From contig BTPG01000005.1 in NCBI GenBank assembly GCA_036245525.1, forward strand, positions 175,131,578-175,195,577: a stretch of DNA of 64,000 nucleotides. Reading direction: 5' to 3'. The notes beneath the pieces are model-generated. The model was not told where the DNA came from. It saw nothing but the letters and a program-made list of their open reading frames with translations, and searched no databases. The DNA comes from Semisulcospira habei. Its lineage: Eukaryota; Mollusca; Gastropoda; Semisulcospiridae. Positions 56,434 through 64,000 of this stretch are shown here, piece after piece. Position numbers and translations under genes: made by a program. Position 1 is the first letter of the stretch. Each line of letters opens with the position of its first letter.

Positions 56434-56522
56434 CTACTGCAGCAGACGGTAGTTTAAGGGTAGTGCCTAAAACGCTTCAACTCCAAGCTCATAAGGCACT
56501 ACCCTTGAACTGATGCAACCAA
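56434..56522. repeat. PalA relic
   Basis: GTTTAAGGGTAGTGCC pairs with GGCACTACCCTTGAAC, but the centre is unrelated (AAAACGCTTCAACTCC). Confidence 0.6.
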
Positions 56523-56599
56523 CGCTGACATTAAATTCGGCGTGAGAGGTGGTGAATAAAGTGAGAAAGCCCACGACGAGGTTTCGCTCGGGACTAGGG

Positions 56600-56823
56600 T
56601 TAACAATGAAACCACTCAGCCATCTGGTCGAAATTTCTAACTTTGGGAGTTATCCACTGAAGATTACATTACAGTAATTCAGGAGACAGACCGGCTATCA
56701 CAGTTCAAGGGTGGTGCCAGAATAGCTTGGCGCCTGCAGGCGCCAAGCTATTCTGGCACCACCCTTGAACTGTTACCGTCGATCCTTATAGCGTTTTGGT
56801 GTTTCAGGGCTGTGGTGAGTTAA
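56600..56823. mobile_element. PalA MITE abutting the MAST donor site
   Basis: TTAACAATGAAACC to GCTGTGGTGAGTTAA; perfect core at 56700-56770 with GGCGCCTGCAGGCGCC. Its right TTAA lies six bases inside the intron that starts at 56830 (minus strand). Confidence 0.85.
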
Positions 56824-56830
56824 TACGTAC

Positions 56831-57043
56831 AGGGATTGGCGGCAGTCTGTCCACTTCCGTCTCGTCGACGTCGTCGGCGAAAGAGGTGATGCGGACCCGC
56901 AGCATGCATCCTCGGCGCCTGACGATGACGGGCACCTCTTCTTCGTAAACCATGGACTCATTCCGCTCCAGGCTTGGCAGTGAATGTCCAGACATAATGA
57001 TCGGCAGGAATGACAGACTCACAGAATCACAAAACCTCCGGAA
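56831..57043 (-). CDS. Probable MAST-like N-terminal exon (second of five seen)
   Basis: The donor CCAATCCCT|GTACGTA is followed in the intron by a PalA element. The chosen acceptor CTGACTACCAG|TTC gives 213 nt, phase 0 at both ends. It would encode 71 residues, including SGHSLPSLERNESMVYEEEV, IVRRRGCMLRVRITSF and DDVDETEVDRLPPIP. The last residues join naturally to the next exon (PPIP-AEFSS). I do not recognise this segment from other MAST proteins. The acceptor's pyrimidine tract is weak. An alternative is that Met at 56995-56993 (MSGHSL) is a start codon in a first coding exon. Membership in the MAST gene is inferred from strand and phase. Confidence 0.65.
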
Positions 57044-57766
57044 CTGGTAGTCAGGCGGGTTGTATCTGTTAGCGCGCCTTCGTATTTCAGCGAGCTTCGT
57101 GACATGTTTTACAATTGCACTGTTTAAGGCAATTGCACTGTTTAAGGATCGCACTGATCGGTGCACACAATGACCGTGTCTCCAAAACTCGAGGTCCTGA
57201 GTTTGTTAGCTGGCAGAGTACTTTCGTATTTCTATGAGCTTCTCATGTTTTAACGGTAACACTCACACAGTCACAAGGTGTGTTGTTCTAGATACTTCTA
57301 TTCAAAGCTGGATGCCCAAGTATCCACAGCTTGCGGGAATGCTGCGCCCAGACATGATTGCCGGTTGGGGTCACAGGCTCACAGATTTACCACAACGCAA
57401 TTTTTTCTGTCTCAAAGCAGATGGACATGAATAAATAGTTTTTAGAACAACCTGACATAAATAAAAATAGACAGTTCCACCTCCAAAAAGTAGTTTGATG
57501 ACAACGTCTCAGAAACAGGCAGTGCCGTGTTCGTCACAGTTCGGTTTTAATAAGATCACCGACGCATTCCTGCGACCTTCCGGGCATTATTTCGGGAGCA
57601 ATCACACACTTGCCGTCCCACTCTAATGGAAGATGCCGTCTAGTCCAAAGCAGGCGGAAAATCGTCCTGTGTCTCTCAAACGTCTGCGTGCTCCAGCACG
57701 GCTTCACGCATGATTACGAATTTTGGCACGCGCATTACCATATTCTCGTTTGGGGCACCACAGCTG
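57044..57766. other. Intron, no recognisable feature
   Basis: A short direct repeat GCAATTGCACTGTTTAAGG occurs at about 57111-57147. Nothing else. Confidence 0.4.
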
Positions 57767-57886
57767 GAGACGGATTGATCATACTAATTCAAAGGTAGTG
57801 ACATATTAGCTTAGAAATTCAAGAGTAGTGCCAGATTAGCCTGGCGCCTAAGGCGCCAAGCTAATCTGGCACTACTCTTGAATTGC
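57767..57886. mobile_element. PalA MITE with a duplicated left arm
   Basis: A first left arm AATTCAAAGGTAGTGACATA is followed by a second (AATTCAAGAGTAGTGCCAG) that pairs with the single right arm CTGGCACTACTCTTGAATT. The AAGAGT change is in both paired arms. Confidence 0.8.
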
Positions 57887-58008
57887 GAGCGCTCATAAAT
57901 CGAAGACTCAAGGATTGACATCGTTTTAATGAGACTGTCCATCTCTGCTGCTGGTGGGCCAATTTCCAACAGGACGCTATTCTAGCCAGCGATCACACTC
58001 TGTCCTAG

Positions 58009-58140
58009 GAAGGCAAAAGACAGCAAGTCCAATGTTTGTGAAAAGCAAGATTTTCATTGCATTACAATGAAAATCTCGCTTTCCGCAACAACAACAACAA
58101 CAACAATAAAACTAATGGACTTACTGTCTTTTGCCTTTAC
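58009..58140. repeat. Two-tier palindrome PalN
   Basis: Outer arms AGGCAAAAGACAGCAAGTCC and GGACTTACTGTCTTTTGCCT enclose an inner hairpin AAAGCAAGATTTTCATTG / CAATGAAAATCTCGCTTT. (CAA)n lies between them at 58087-58106. Confidence 0.75.
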
Positions 58141-58142
58141 AG

Positions 58143-58385
58143 GGCAGACCTGTACTGGACCGTAGACGTCGAGGACAGTTCCGCAGGTCTGATTATACTC
58201 CTTCTATATGCCCACCTGGGCGTGATTGCCGGGCTAGGAATGACGGACACCTGATGATGATTATTGGCAGGAATCGCAGACACGTGAACAAGAACATAGA
58301 CAAAAACCACCAGAACCTGCCCTGCCATTACACTCTTCCGATGTGGAGGCGTTCTCTGTCCACCTGTAATGTGGCAGCGTCATAA
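58143..58385 (+). CDS. Candidate terminal exon of a basic secreted peptide precursor
   Basis: A strong acceptor (CTGTCTTTTGCCTTTACAG) precedes 80 codons and a stop. The peptide begins GRPVLDRRRRGQFRRSDYTP, continues SICPPGRDCRARNDGHLMMI and has further basic pairs (NRR, WRR). Dibasic sites bracketing a Cys-x5-Cys peptide are what a neuropeptide or hormone precursor would show. No family is recognised and no signal-peptide exon has been found. Other frames are also open here, and the acceptor lies inside palindrome PalN, so it may be chance. It is on the strand opposite the MAST gene, in its intron. Confidence 0.25.
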   Translation, partial: GRPVLDRRRRGQFRRSDYTPSICPPGRDCRARNDGHLMMIIGRNRRHVNKNIDKNHQNLPCHYTLPMWRRSLSTCNVAAS

Positions 58386-58531
58386 ACATTATTTCCGCTG
58401 TGCGTACCGGAAAGACGTGTAGTTCGGTATTCTTACGTCTTTTGCACCATGAGGGCAACATATTGCTAATACTGACAACAGAGAGACAAACATGACAGGT
58501 AAATATATATGCAGTTACACCCGTGGCTATG

Positions 58532-58623
58532 TTAACCTGTTTGCTGTCGGCAGCGGTGTTTGTCGCGATGATTGCTGCTGGTATCATCGCGACAAACACC
58601 GCTACTGATAGCCGAAGGGTTAA
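58532..58623. mobile_element. PalC element, TTAA at both ends
   Basis: TTAACCTGTTTGCTGTCGGC to GATAGCCGAAGGGTTAA. GCGGTGTTTGTCG/CGACAAACACCGC replaces GCGGTTTTTGTCG in both arms. Confidence 0.9.
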
Positions 58624-59388
58624 TGACCACCTTGACGTCCCGGCAGTTTTCATTTTCAGCAAGAACGTCCTCCAGAATCGTCGACTTTCATAGCCGTTTG
58701 ACAAAATGCAGCCGCAAGGGATCGTGAGAATCCATCCCGCTTGCTGACAAGGATCGGTCTCACACATATCTTCAGACTGAGAAAACCATCTGGAGTCGAG
58801 CCTATGAACAACGAGCATACTATTGTCACCGAGTAACGCATCACTCACTAGAAATGTGTAACGCATATGTTCTGAAACCAACATGATGTAAGTCCGACAT
58901 AATCACGCTGCGCGCATCTTATCACTTACAGCCGACATAGCCGACGACAACACAAAGCACGTTTACAAAGTTTGTTTTTGATACTTCAAAGGCAGACACA
59001 AGTACACTTGAGTTTCCTCTGCCGACAGCAGTTATTCCGCACGTTAATTATCGCTAACTAACTCCATATGCTTCAGCGGCTTGCTTACCGCAGCATTGAA
59101 TTACTGCTGATGCCAGATGCGGGAGCGAACCCAACAATGTCCAATGCCGCGTGACAGAATATATTATTATTTCTGCGGGCTAACCCGCTGAGCAAAAAGT
59201 AATCGGGCCGACATCGTCCCGAGGACCCTTGGCTGACTGGGAACCCTCCATAGGACTAACTGATCCCGAACCATATGGCTCACCTAGTCAACCACTGCTG
59301 TCATCTCCGATACCCCCCTACGAGTGAATAGTCGGGATGTGCCGATGAAAAGGAGCGTTCAGTCGCCTATCCCATATGGTCAATATGC
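58624..59388. other. No gene recognised
   Basis: Possible PalB trace near 58718 (ATCGTGAGAATCCATCCCGC). An open frame on the minus strand (58884-58261) spans PalC and has no domain. Confidence 0.35.
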
Positions 59389-59450
59389 TAGAGGCATAGA
59401 TCCTATATCTTACGATTCTATGCAGTTGCAATGGTTGATGAGAATCTATG
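59389..59450. repeat. PalB relic
   Basis: GCTAGAGGCATAGATCCTAT and TTGATGAGAATCTATG remain. Confidence 0.45.
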
Positions 59451-59649
59451 AGTTAGCACGCGGAAAAGAATAGTCGTGGCATGGTCAGCACACAAACTGC
59501 GGACAGCGGCGGGTGGCGGTGTGGACTTCCATCATTCAATCAATACAGAAGCACGTTGTCAACCTAAAACCAAGCATGCTCATTACCCAATCAGAATAAC
59601 CAATCCAGACCAAAAAGGTGTAGCGTGTAATATGCAAAGAAGTACCCAA

Positions 59650-59690
59650 CGGAGAAAGAAACACGCTTAGAAAAGACGGGTACAACACAA
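59650..59690. repeat. PalK left arm only
   Basis: CCCAACGGAGAAAGAAACAC then GCTTAGAAAAGACGGGTACA; the right arm is missing. Confidence 0.55.
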
Positions 59691-59979
59691 TTTATTTAAT
59701 ACATTTTAATAATCAGAATAACGCCCCGGTGAATCGACCGACCCTATTTTGAAGGCACCTACACTAACTCTCAAATAAATTATTAAGAAAGTTCGATAAG
59801 CAATTCCTGTCAAGTAAAATGAAATAAAATAAACTTGGATTCTGCCGACCAATCCCTAAATGTTACCGTGAACACCAAATAAATTCTTTTTGAGCGGCTC
59901 TCTTGGGCACGAAAGGGCCTGACATTCAGAAAATCATAAAGTGCCTACAACTCCATAGCACTGTCTTTCTCTATTTCCA

Positions 59980-60087
59980 TTAACTCCTTCAGCCCGACGC
60001 AAGCATCTCCCAAACTGTGGCGGCGTCATCTGATAATTCAAGGTCGACCCATCTCCTGCTGTAGTGCGTCAGGGCTGAATGGGTTAA
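59980..60087. mobile_element. PalA end-only derivative (hairpin deleted)
   Basis: TTAACTCCTTCAGCCCGACG to CAGGGCTGAATGGGTTAA. Both outer flanks of PalA are present, but only GATAATTCAAGGTCGACCC is left of the hairpin. The terminal sequences are thus separable from the palindrome. Confidence 0.8.
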
Positions 60088-60299
60088 TTTTTTATTTAGA
60101 GAGTTTTCTACAGACAACAGAGTGAAAGATTTTTCCTGCCTCTCGATAAAGGGCTCCGGACGTTACGGGCGCACGCAACACTGCAGTTCCACTCACACTA
60201 ACACAAAAGTCATCATAACAAAAATGTCTCTAGCAGGCACACATTCCACTCGCTCACTCCGGAGTGACCACTGTTCTCGCCGAAAGCTGAAATAAAGGT

Positions 60300-60390
60300 T
60301 ACCCCTTTGCGTGTCGGTAGCGGTTTTTGTCGCGATGATTCCTACAGGAATCATCGCGACAAAAACCACTACCGAGACGTAAAGGTTCAC
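60300..60390. mobile_element. PalC hairpin
   Basis: GTTACCCCTTTGCGTGTCGG start; arms near perfect with centre GATTCCTACAGGAATC; ends ACGTAAAGGTTCAC, so terminal TTAA is mutated on both sides. Confidence 0.85.
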
Positions 60391-60930
60391 AAAAGCACAA
60401 ACCCAGCTGAAAATAAAGAACAACATACACGTGCATAATTCAAAATCCGCCTCATGCCACGTTGTTCACACCGGAAAATAAAGACCCTGAAAAAACAATC
60501 GAAGAAGAACACCATCACATCCACGCCTCCAGAGGCCAAAATCCACACTCTTTCACAAATGACAACTTCTCGATGTGGGCTTCTTGGGTCTAATGTCTCT
60601 ACGTGCTGGACAACAGAAAAATAACCCAAACGCCAAGAAACATGAAAACCAGTAAACAGTGAAGGATAGCATACAAATGGCGCCCGAAAGCAGACAAAGG
60701 CATTAGTTCCAAATTTGAGTGGGTCAACAGATCACTTAATCCATATTCGGCACCTGCAACCCCGCTGTCCTCGGCTCTGTGCGGCACTGACGGCCAACTT
60801 TGCTGCAACTGGTCTCGTGGAACAGTGAACATAATGATACAGTCTGTACACTTACACCCAAAACACCTCCCTCCGGCATCTATTCTCATATGCTCCAGCG
60901 GATCACTCAGATCATCACTGCCTTGTCCGC
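60391..60930. other. No recognisable feature
   Basis: Nothing recognised; open frames lack motifs. Confidence 0.35.
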
Positions 60931-61040
60931 CGGCAAGAGGATCAGATTCTCATGGGCCACTCTAGACCCCGGGTCACATCTTCAATTTGCCTTGTCCGCC
61001 GGAACAAGCATAAATTCTCATGGGATCTATACCTTTTGCA
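60931..61040. repeat. PalB relic with two left arms
   Basis: CCGGCAAGAGGATCAGATTC and CCGGAACAAGCATAAATTCT are successive left arms, each preceded by CCTTGTCCGCCGG; the right arm is GGGATCTATACCTTTTGCA. Confidence 0.55.
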
Positions 61041-61228
61041 CGTGGTTTGGCGGAAACTGGGACTTACGTAAATCTATGCCTAAAGCATATGGCCCAGGGT
61101 CCTGATGTGCAGATCACAGTCGTGGCTGAACATAATACTAGTGATAGAGAAGCTAGCTTGCATGGTCCGTCGATCGACACCCGTGTGGTGGTAGGCAACT
61201 GAGAGCATGAAAGTCACAGCACTTGCCA

Positions 61229-61300
61229 TCTGCAAGAGGCATAGATTCTCATGAGCCCCTGCAACCGCAGGGGCTCATGCGAATCCATGCCTCTTGCTGA
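61229..61300. mobile_element. PalB hairpin
   Basis: CTGCAAGAGGCATAGATTCT pairs with CGAATCCATGCCTCTTGC; centre CCCCTGCAACCGCAGGGG. Confidence 0.8.
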
Positions 61301-61378
61301 CCGAGATCGAGTCCAGCTGTACTTCAAACTGAGGGTTTTATACATTAAGTAGCACAGACCAAAGCCCAATCACCTTAC

Positions 61379-61684
61379 CGCGTATTGTGGTGGCAGGCTG
61401 GCTGGGCTGCGGCCAGTAGCACTCGCACGGCCATTTTCGTGTGATTTGGGGACAACGAACTCCTCTGCCCTGGGCATGGACTTCCTTTTAGGCACACTGT
61501 TTACTCCCCTCAATCTGCTACGAGTAGCTGGTCGAGGGTTGTAACCAGTTTGACCATTATGATCAAGACAGTAGATGCGACCTATCAAAAGACGCCGCAA
61601 TTTCTGAATGAACTCGCGTGAGTAGTCAGCCGCGGGTACAGCCTGCACAAGGGAACTCTGGGAAGGGGATGCACTGATCACACC
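61379..61684 (-). CDS. Probable MAST-like N-terminal exon (first of five seen)
   Basis: A 306-nt exon, 102 codons, phase 0 at both ends. Acceptor AAACCTGCAG|GGT, donor TACGCG|GTAAGG. It encodes GVISASPSQSSLVQAVPAAD, a possible short helix EFIQKLRRLLIGRIYCLDHN and a basic tail RSRLRGVNSVPKRKSMPRAE ending in a Ser/Pro-rich part. The clean borders and open frame make it very likely a real exon. Assignment to the MAST gene rests on shared strand, phase and order, because I do not recognise the sequence itself. It could instead belong to a neighbouring minus-strand gene. The acceptor core CTGCAG is a palindrome, and an open frame also begins on the other strand at 61691. Confidence 0.7.
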
Positions 61685-61690
61685 CTGCAG

Positions 61691-61850
61691 GTTTCAAGGC
61701 AAATACCACAAAGAGATGAACATGACCATTTCAATGCTGGTGGCACTATACTCCACTATGGACAACCTGGAGACCTGTTGTGCTGAGGTGACTCGCATGC
61801 TGTCTGAGATCCCTGGGCTAACACGCATGAAACGTGCGGAAAAAAAGATT
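61691..61850 (+). other. Coding-like stretch, origin unclear
   Basis: After CACCCTGCAG the plus strand reads FQGKYHKEMNMTISMLVALY then STMDNLETCCAEVTRMLSEI without a stop, with GC-rich third positions. A possible donor GCTGAG|GTGACT occurs inside, and A/T runs follow. It may be a gene fragment or retrocopy, or just an open frame. I do not recognise it. Confidence 0.25.
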
Positions 61851-62032
61851 TATGTTTTGATTTTTTTTATTTCTAACCGGCGTATCTATTTATTAATCTC
61901 ATCACTGACTCGACCAGACATTTTTCAATATGATCTGGCTCAGTCACATTTCACTTTTAATGGCAGATCAGCCCTTCCTTGCTCCGAGTTCTGACATGCC
62001 TAAAACAATACATATGTCTCAGTCTGAATCAC

Positions 62033-62256
62033 TTAACCTCTAACGCGCTACGACAGAATGTGGATCGACCATGACAGCTGAAAAATGTTGACCTCAGCTG
62101 AGTTCGAACCCACGACTTTTCAGACGAGAGTCGAACGCCCTACCACTGAGACCGCCCCCCCCCCCCCCCAATCCCAAATGATAGTTGAACGGTGGTGTCA
62201 GAATGGCTTGGCGCCAAGCTAATCTGACTCCAGTCCAACCTTTAACTATCATGGTC
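62033..62256. mobile_element. PalA MITE interrupted by a tRNA-like SINE head
   Basis: TTAACCTCTAACGCGCTACG start; left arm GATCGACCATGACAGCTGAA is cut by about 85 bp of tRNA-like sequence and C17, then GATAGTTGAACGGTGGTGTC, core TTGGCGCCAA, and AACTATCATGGTCG. Confidence 0.7.
62095..62155 (-). mobile_element. tRNA-derived SINE head fragment
   Basis: On the minus strand GCGGTCTCAGTGGTAGGGCG, an anticodon-arm-like CGACT...AGTCG and a B box GTGGGTTCGAACTC appear in tRNA order. The acceptor stem does not pair, so it is not a functional tRNA gene. Confidence 0.6.
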
Positions 62257-62542
62257 GTTCTCTCTCCAGAAATGTGACCTTGACCTCCGAGTGTCTCAAA
62301 ATTTCTTGGCGAGTTAAAGGATAAACACCGTCTAGCGCTCATTTCAATCCTAACACTGAACACTGGCAGCGAACAGACTTTCAACGACAGTCAAATGTAA
62401 AAAACAACTGGCAAGCTTGTTTTTCAAATCCCCGGCATGATTTGCAAAATAACAGGAAGGCCTCAGGCTACTGATAAACCATAGATCCACGATGCTGTGC
62501 ATCGAACCATCTTCTCAGTCCTGAATTCGGCCGGCTCCTTCT

Positions 62543-62612
62543 ATCTGCAATAGACACAGATTCACGTATGCCTCTGTATATCCCGGGAATCATGAGAAAA
62601 TATGCCCCTTGC
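62543..62612. repeat. PalB relic
   Basis: CTGCAATAGACACAGATTCA and CATGAGAAAATATGCCCCTT arms. Confidence 0.5.
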
Positions 62613-63145
62613 TCACCAAGATCGGATCCAGCACTTCCTAGCCCCAGTAGCAAACCGTCTTCAGACCCACTGCGGCCGTCGTGGGCCCCGAGGACCATTG
62701 CCTACTGCGTAGTGTTCCTCCTGTCAGGCTGGCGTTAAACCCTCTGGACACTGAGAACTAATATCACAACTGTTGCATCATTTTCTGTCAGCATAATGCC
62801 TCACAGAATTGGTTGATTAGTCCACGTCCGAACAGTGTCTCTAGAGTCAGCTGATCTTCCCGTGTCCATGTCCGCATAATCTCTACAGAATCAGACTGTG
62901 ATGTATGAAATGCACAGCGACCACAAATCTAATCTTCTTTTGCAAACAAAAACAATTCCACCGCGGGATGCCGAGGCGAAATGCGCAAATACAGCATGGG
63001 AGATGGGACAGAAGGCATCACTTTGGTATCTGGAGCACAAGCAATCAATCAAAACGGCAAATACTGCCTGAGCCGCTTTGACTGTCTTGCGTCGTTCTAA
63101 CCGAGAACCAATCGCTTCTCCAATCCGAAAGGGAAACAAGATAGT
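62613..63145. other. No recognisable feature
   Basis: No exon or repeat signature recognised. Confidence 0.35.
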
Positions 63146-63210
63146 CTGCAAGAGGCACAGATCTTCACAAGATCATGCAAACGGCAAGGTCTCCTGAGAA
63201 TATCATGTAC
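63146..63210. repeat. PalB relic
   Basis: GTCTGCAAGAGGCACAGATC left arm; right arm degraded (CCTGAGAATATCATG). Confidence 0.5.
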
Positions 63211-63611
63211 GCCCCAGGCTCCGAAGAGACCTGGCTATGCGGCCCGTCTGTGAAAATGGAAAATGCCTGTTGTAAGACAACCGAGGTTCCCGCCTTTGAC
63301 TGGTTGTCTGTTCCATTGAGCAGCTAACTCTTTCCCTGGCGTCCATCTGCAGAAGGAAGAGAAGTCTGGTCGAACAGACAACTGGTAATGATCATCCATG
63401 TGATTTACATCTGTTTTCTGAGGAGATTGTCGGTAACTCAGCTTACAAGTGATTCTGTCTAAACACACTGATCGCTTGTCGAGTTTGATAGCGGCCGGTT
63501 CTGTGGGCGGTGATCGACTCCAGAATGCCGCAAAAGACATCAACAGTCGATCCATAAGACAATAAAGCGATCAGATTCTCCCTCCTTCCCTGCAACAAGT
63601 ATCTTTCGGAC

Positions 63612-63665
63612 ACGCGCGCGCGCGCTCGTGTACATGTGTGTATGCGCGCGCGCGCGTGCGCACAC
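63612..63665. repeat. Alternating CG/TG tract
   Basis: Two blocks of alternating CGCGCGCG flank TGTACATGTGTGTATG, an arrangement able to form Z-DNA. Confidence 0.85.
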
Positions 63666-63698
63666 ATTTAAAGAAGTCATTGAAATGTGTGGGCCCGC

Positions 63699-63746
63699 AA
63701 TGGTTGTCTTCCTCGTTTCGCTACAGCGAATCGAGGGAGACAACCA
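63699..63746. repeat. Palindrome PalH, copy 2
   Basis: TGGTTGTCTTCCTCGTTTCG pairs with CGAATCGAGGGAGACAACCA around CTACAG. Confidence 0.75.
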
Positions 63747-64000
63747 GAGTGGGATGGGCTGTCTATAATTTACTTTAATTGATTACTTTTTACAAGAGAC
63801 ATACAGTTGTCAACAAAAGCATACGCCACCATATTTTTACACATTAAATCGCGGCATTGCTGACGCAAACGTATTCAATTTCGCAAGCTTGACACATGGT
63901 AATGTGGAGGTTGTAGCGAACACAATCGAACAGTTACATTTGTGCCAGAAGAGCTTTTGTCACCCAAGGCAGACCAAAAGAAATTTGCTCTACCGTGTAT

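Noticed and set aside
62095..62155. Functional tRNA gene on the minus strand
   Set aside because: B box and D-arm-like sequence exist, but the acceptor stem does not pair; it is better read as a SINE head.

Overview
The window reads as eukaryotic, intron-rich DNA from an invertebrate, most likely a marine mollusc (possibly a gastropod). I infer this from the animal MAST-kinase exons, an RTE-type LINE, a Tc1-like transposon, tRNA-derived SINEs and a very high density of short palindromic elements. The species cannot be fixed from sequence alone. There is no bacterial-style gene density, and nearly all longer open frames are by-products of repeats.

Host genes. Five exons of one minus-strand gene run from high to low coordinates: 61684-61379, 57043-56831, 45355-45157, 37822-37734 and 32094-31980. 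All have AG/GT borders and compatible phases. The fourth and fifth encode the conserved N-terminal block of MAST (microtubule-associated Ser/Thr) kinases. The kinase and PDZ exons are not in view. A further minus-strand exon with Arg-Arg-x-Ser motifs runs off the left edge (358-1). A weak plus-strand exon candidate at 58143-58385 lies inside a MAST intron and could end a peptide precursor.

Mobile DNA. A full-length RTE-type LINE (23184-28636) has perfect 14-bp target duplications. It carries two homopolymer frameshifts and is split by a 2.16-kb DNA transposon (24458-26617) with inverted ends and a decayed THAP zinc finger. A decayed Tc1-like element lies at 46264-48003 and a tRNA-derived SINE at 45891-46207. 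A second SINE-like family occurs as a dimer (22309-23065) and a monomer (42965-43342), each with clean target duplications. A third repeat type (here Mod150) is built of modules of about 150 bp and occurs three times.

Palindromic elements. About 90 copies of near-perfect hairpin elements fill the window. My labels are PalA (core GGCGCC), PalB (arms reading AGGCATAGATCCTCATGAG), PalC (GTCGGTAGCGGTTTTTGTCG), PalD (GAGCTTAGTCCTGCGCCAGC), PalE (TGCATGCAGCCACCGGTAC) and rarer PalG, H, J, K, L, M and N. PalA, B, C, E, J and L share outer ends of the form TTAACCC(A/T)TT...GGGTTAA. This fits TTAA-targeting, piggyBac-like miniature transposons. Two features stand out. Private substitutions in single copies are mirrored in both arms. 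The left arm is repeatedly amplified while the right arm stays single, giving a 42-bp array (10874-13269), an 85-bp array (40485-42100) and several smaller cases. I see these palindromes as the most interesting system here: arms that evolve in concert and seed satellites.

The rest is intronic or intergenic DNA with microsatellites and long homopolymers.
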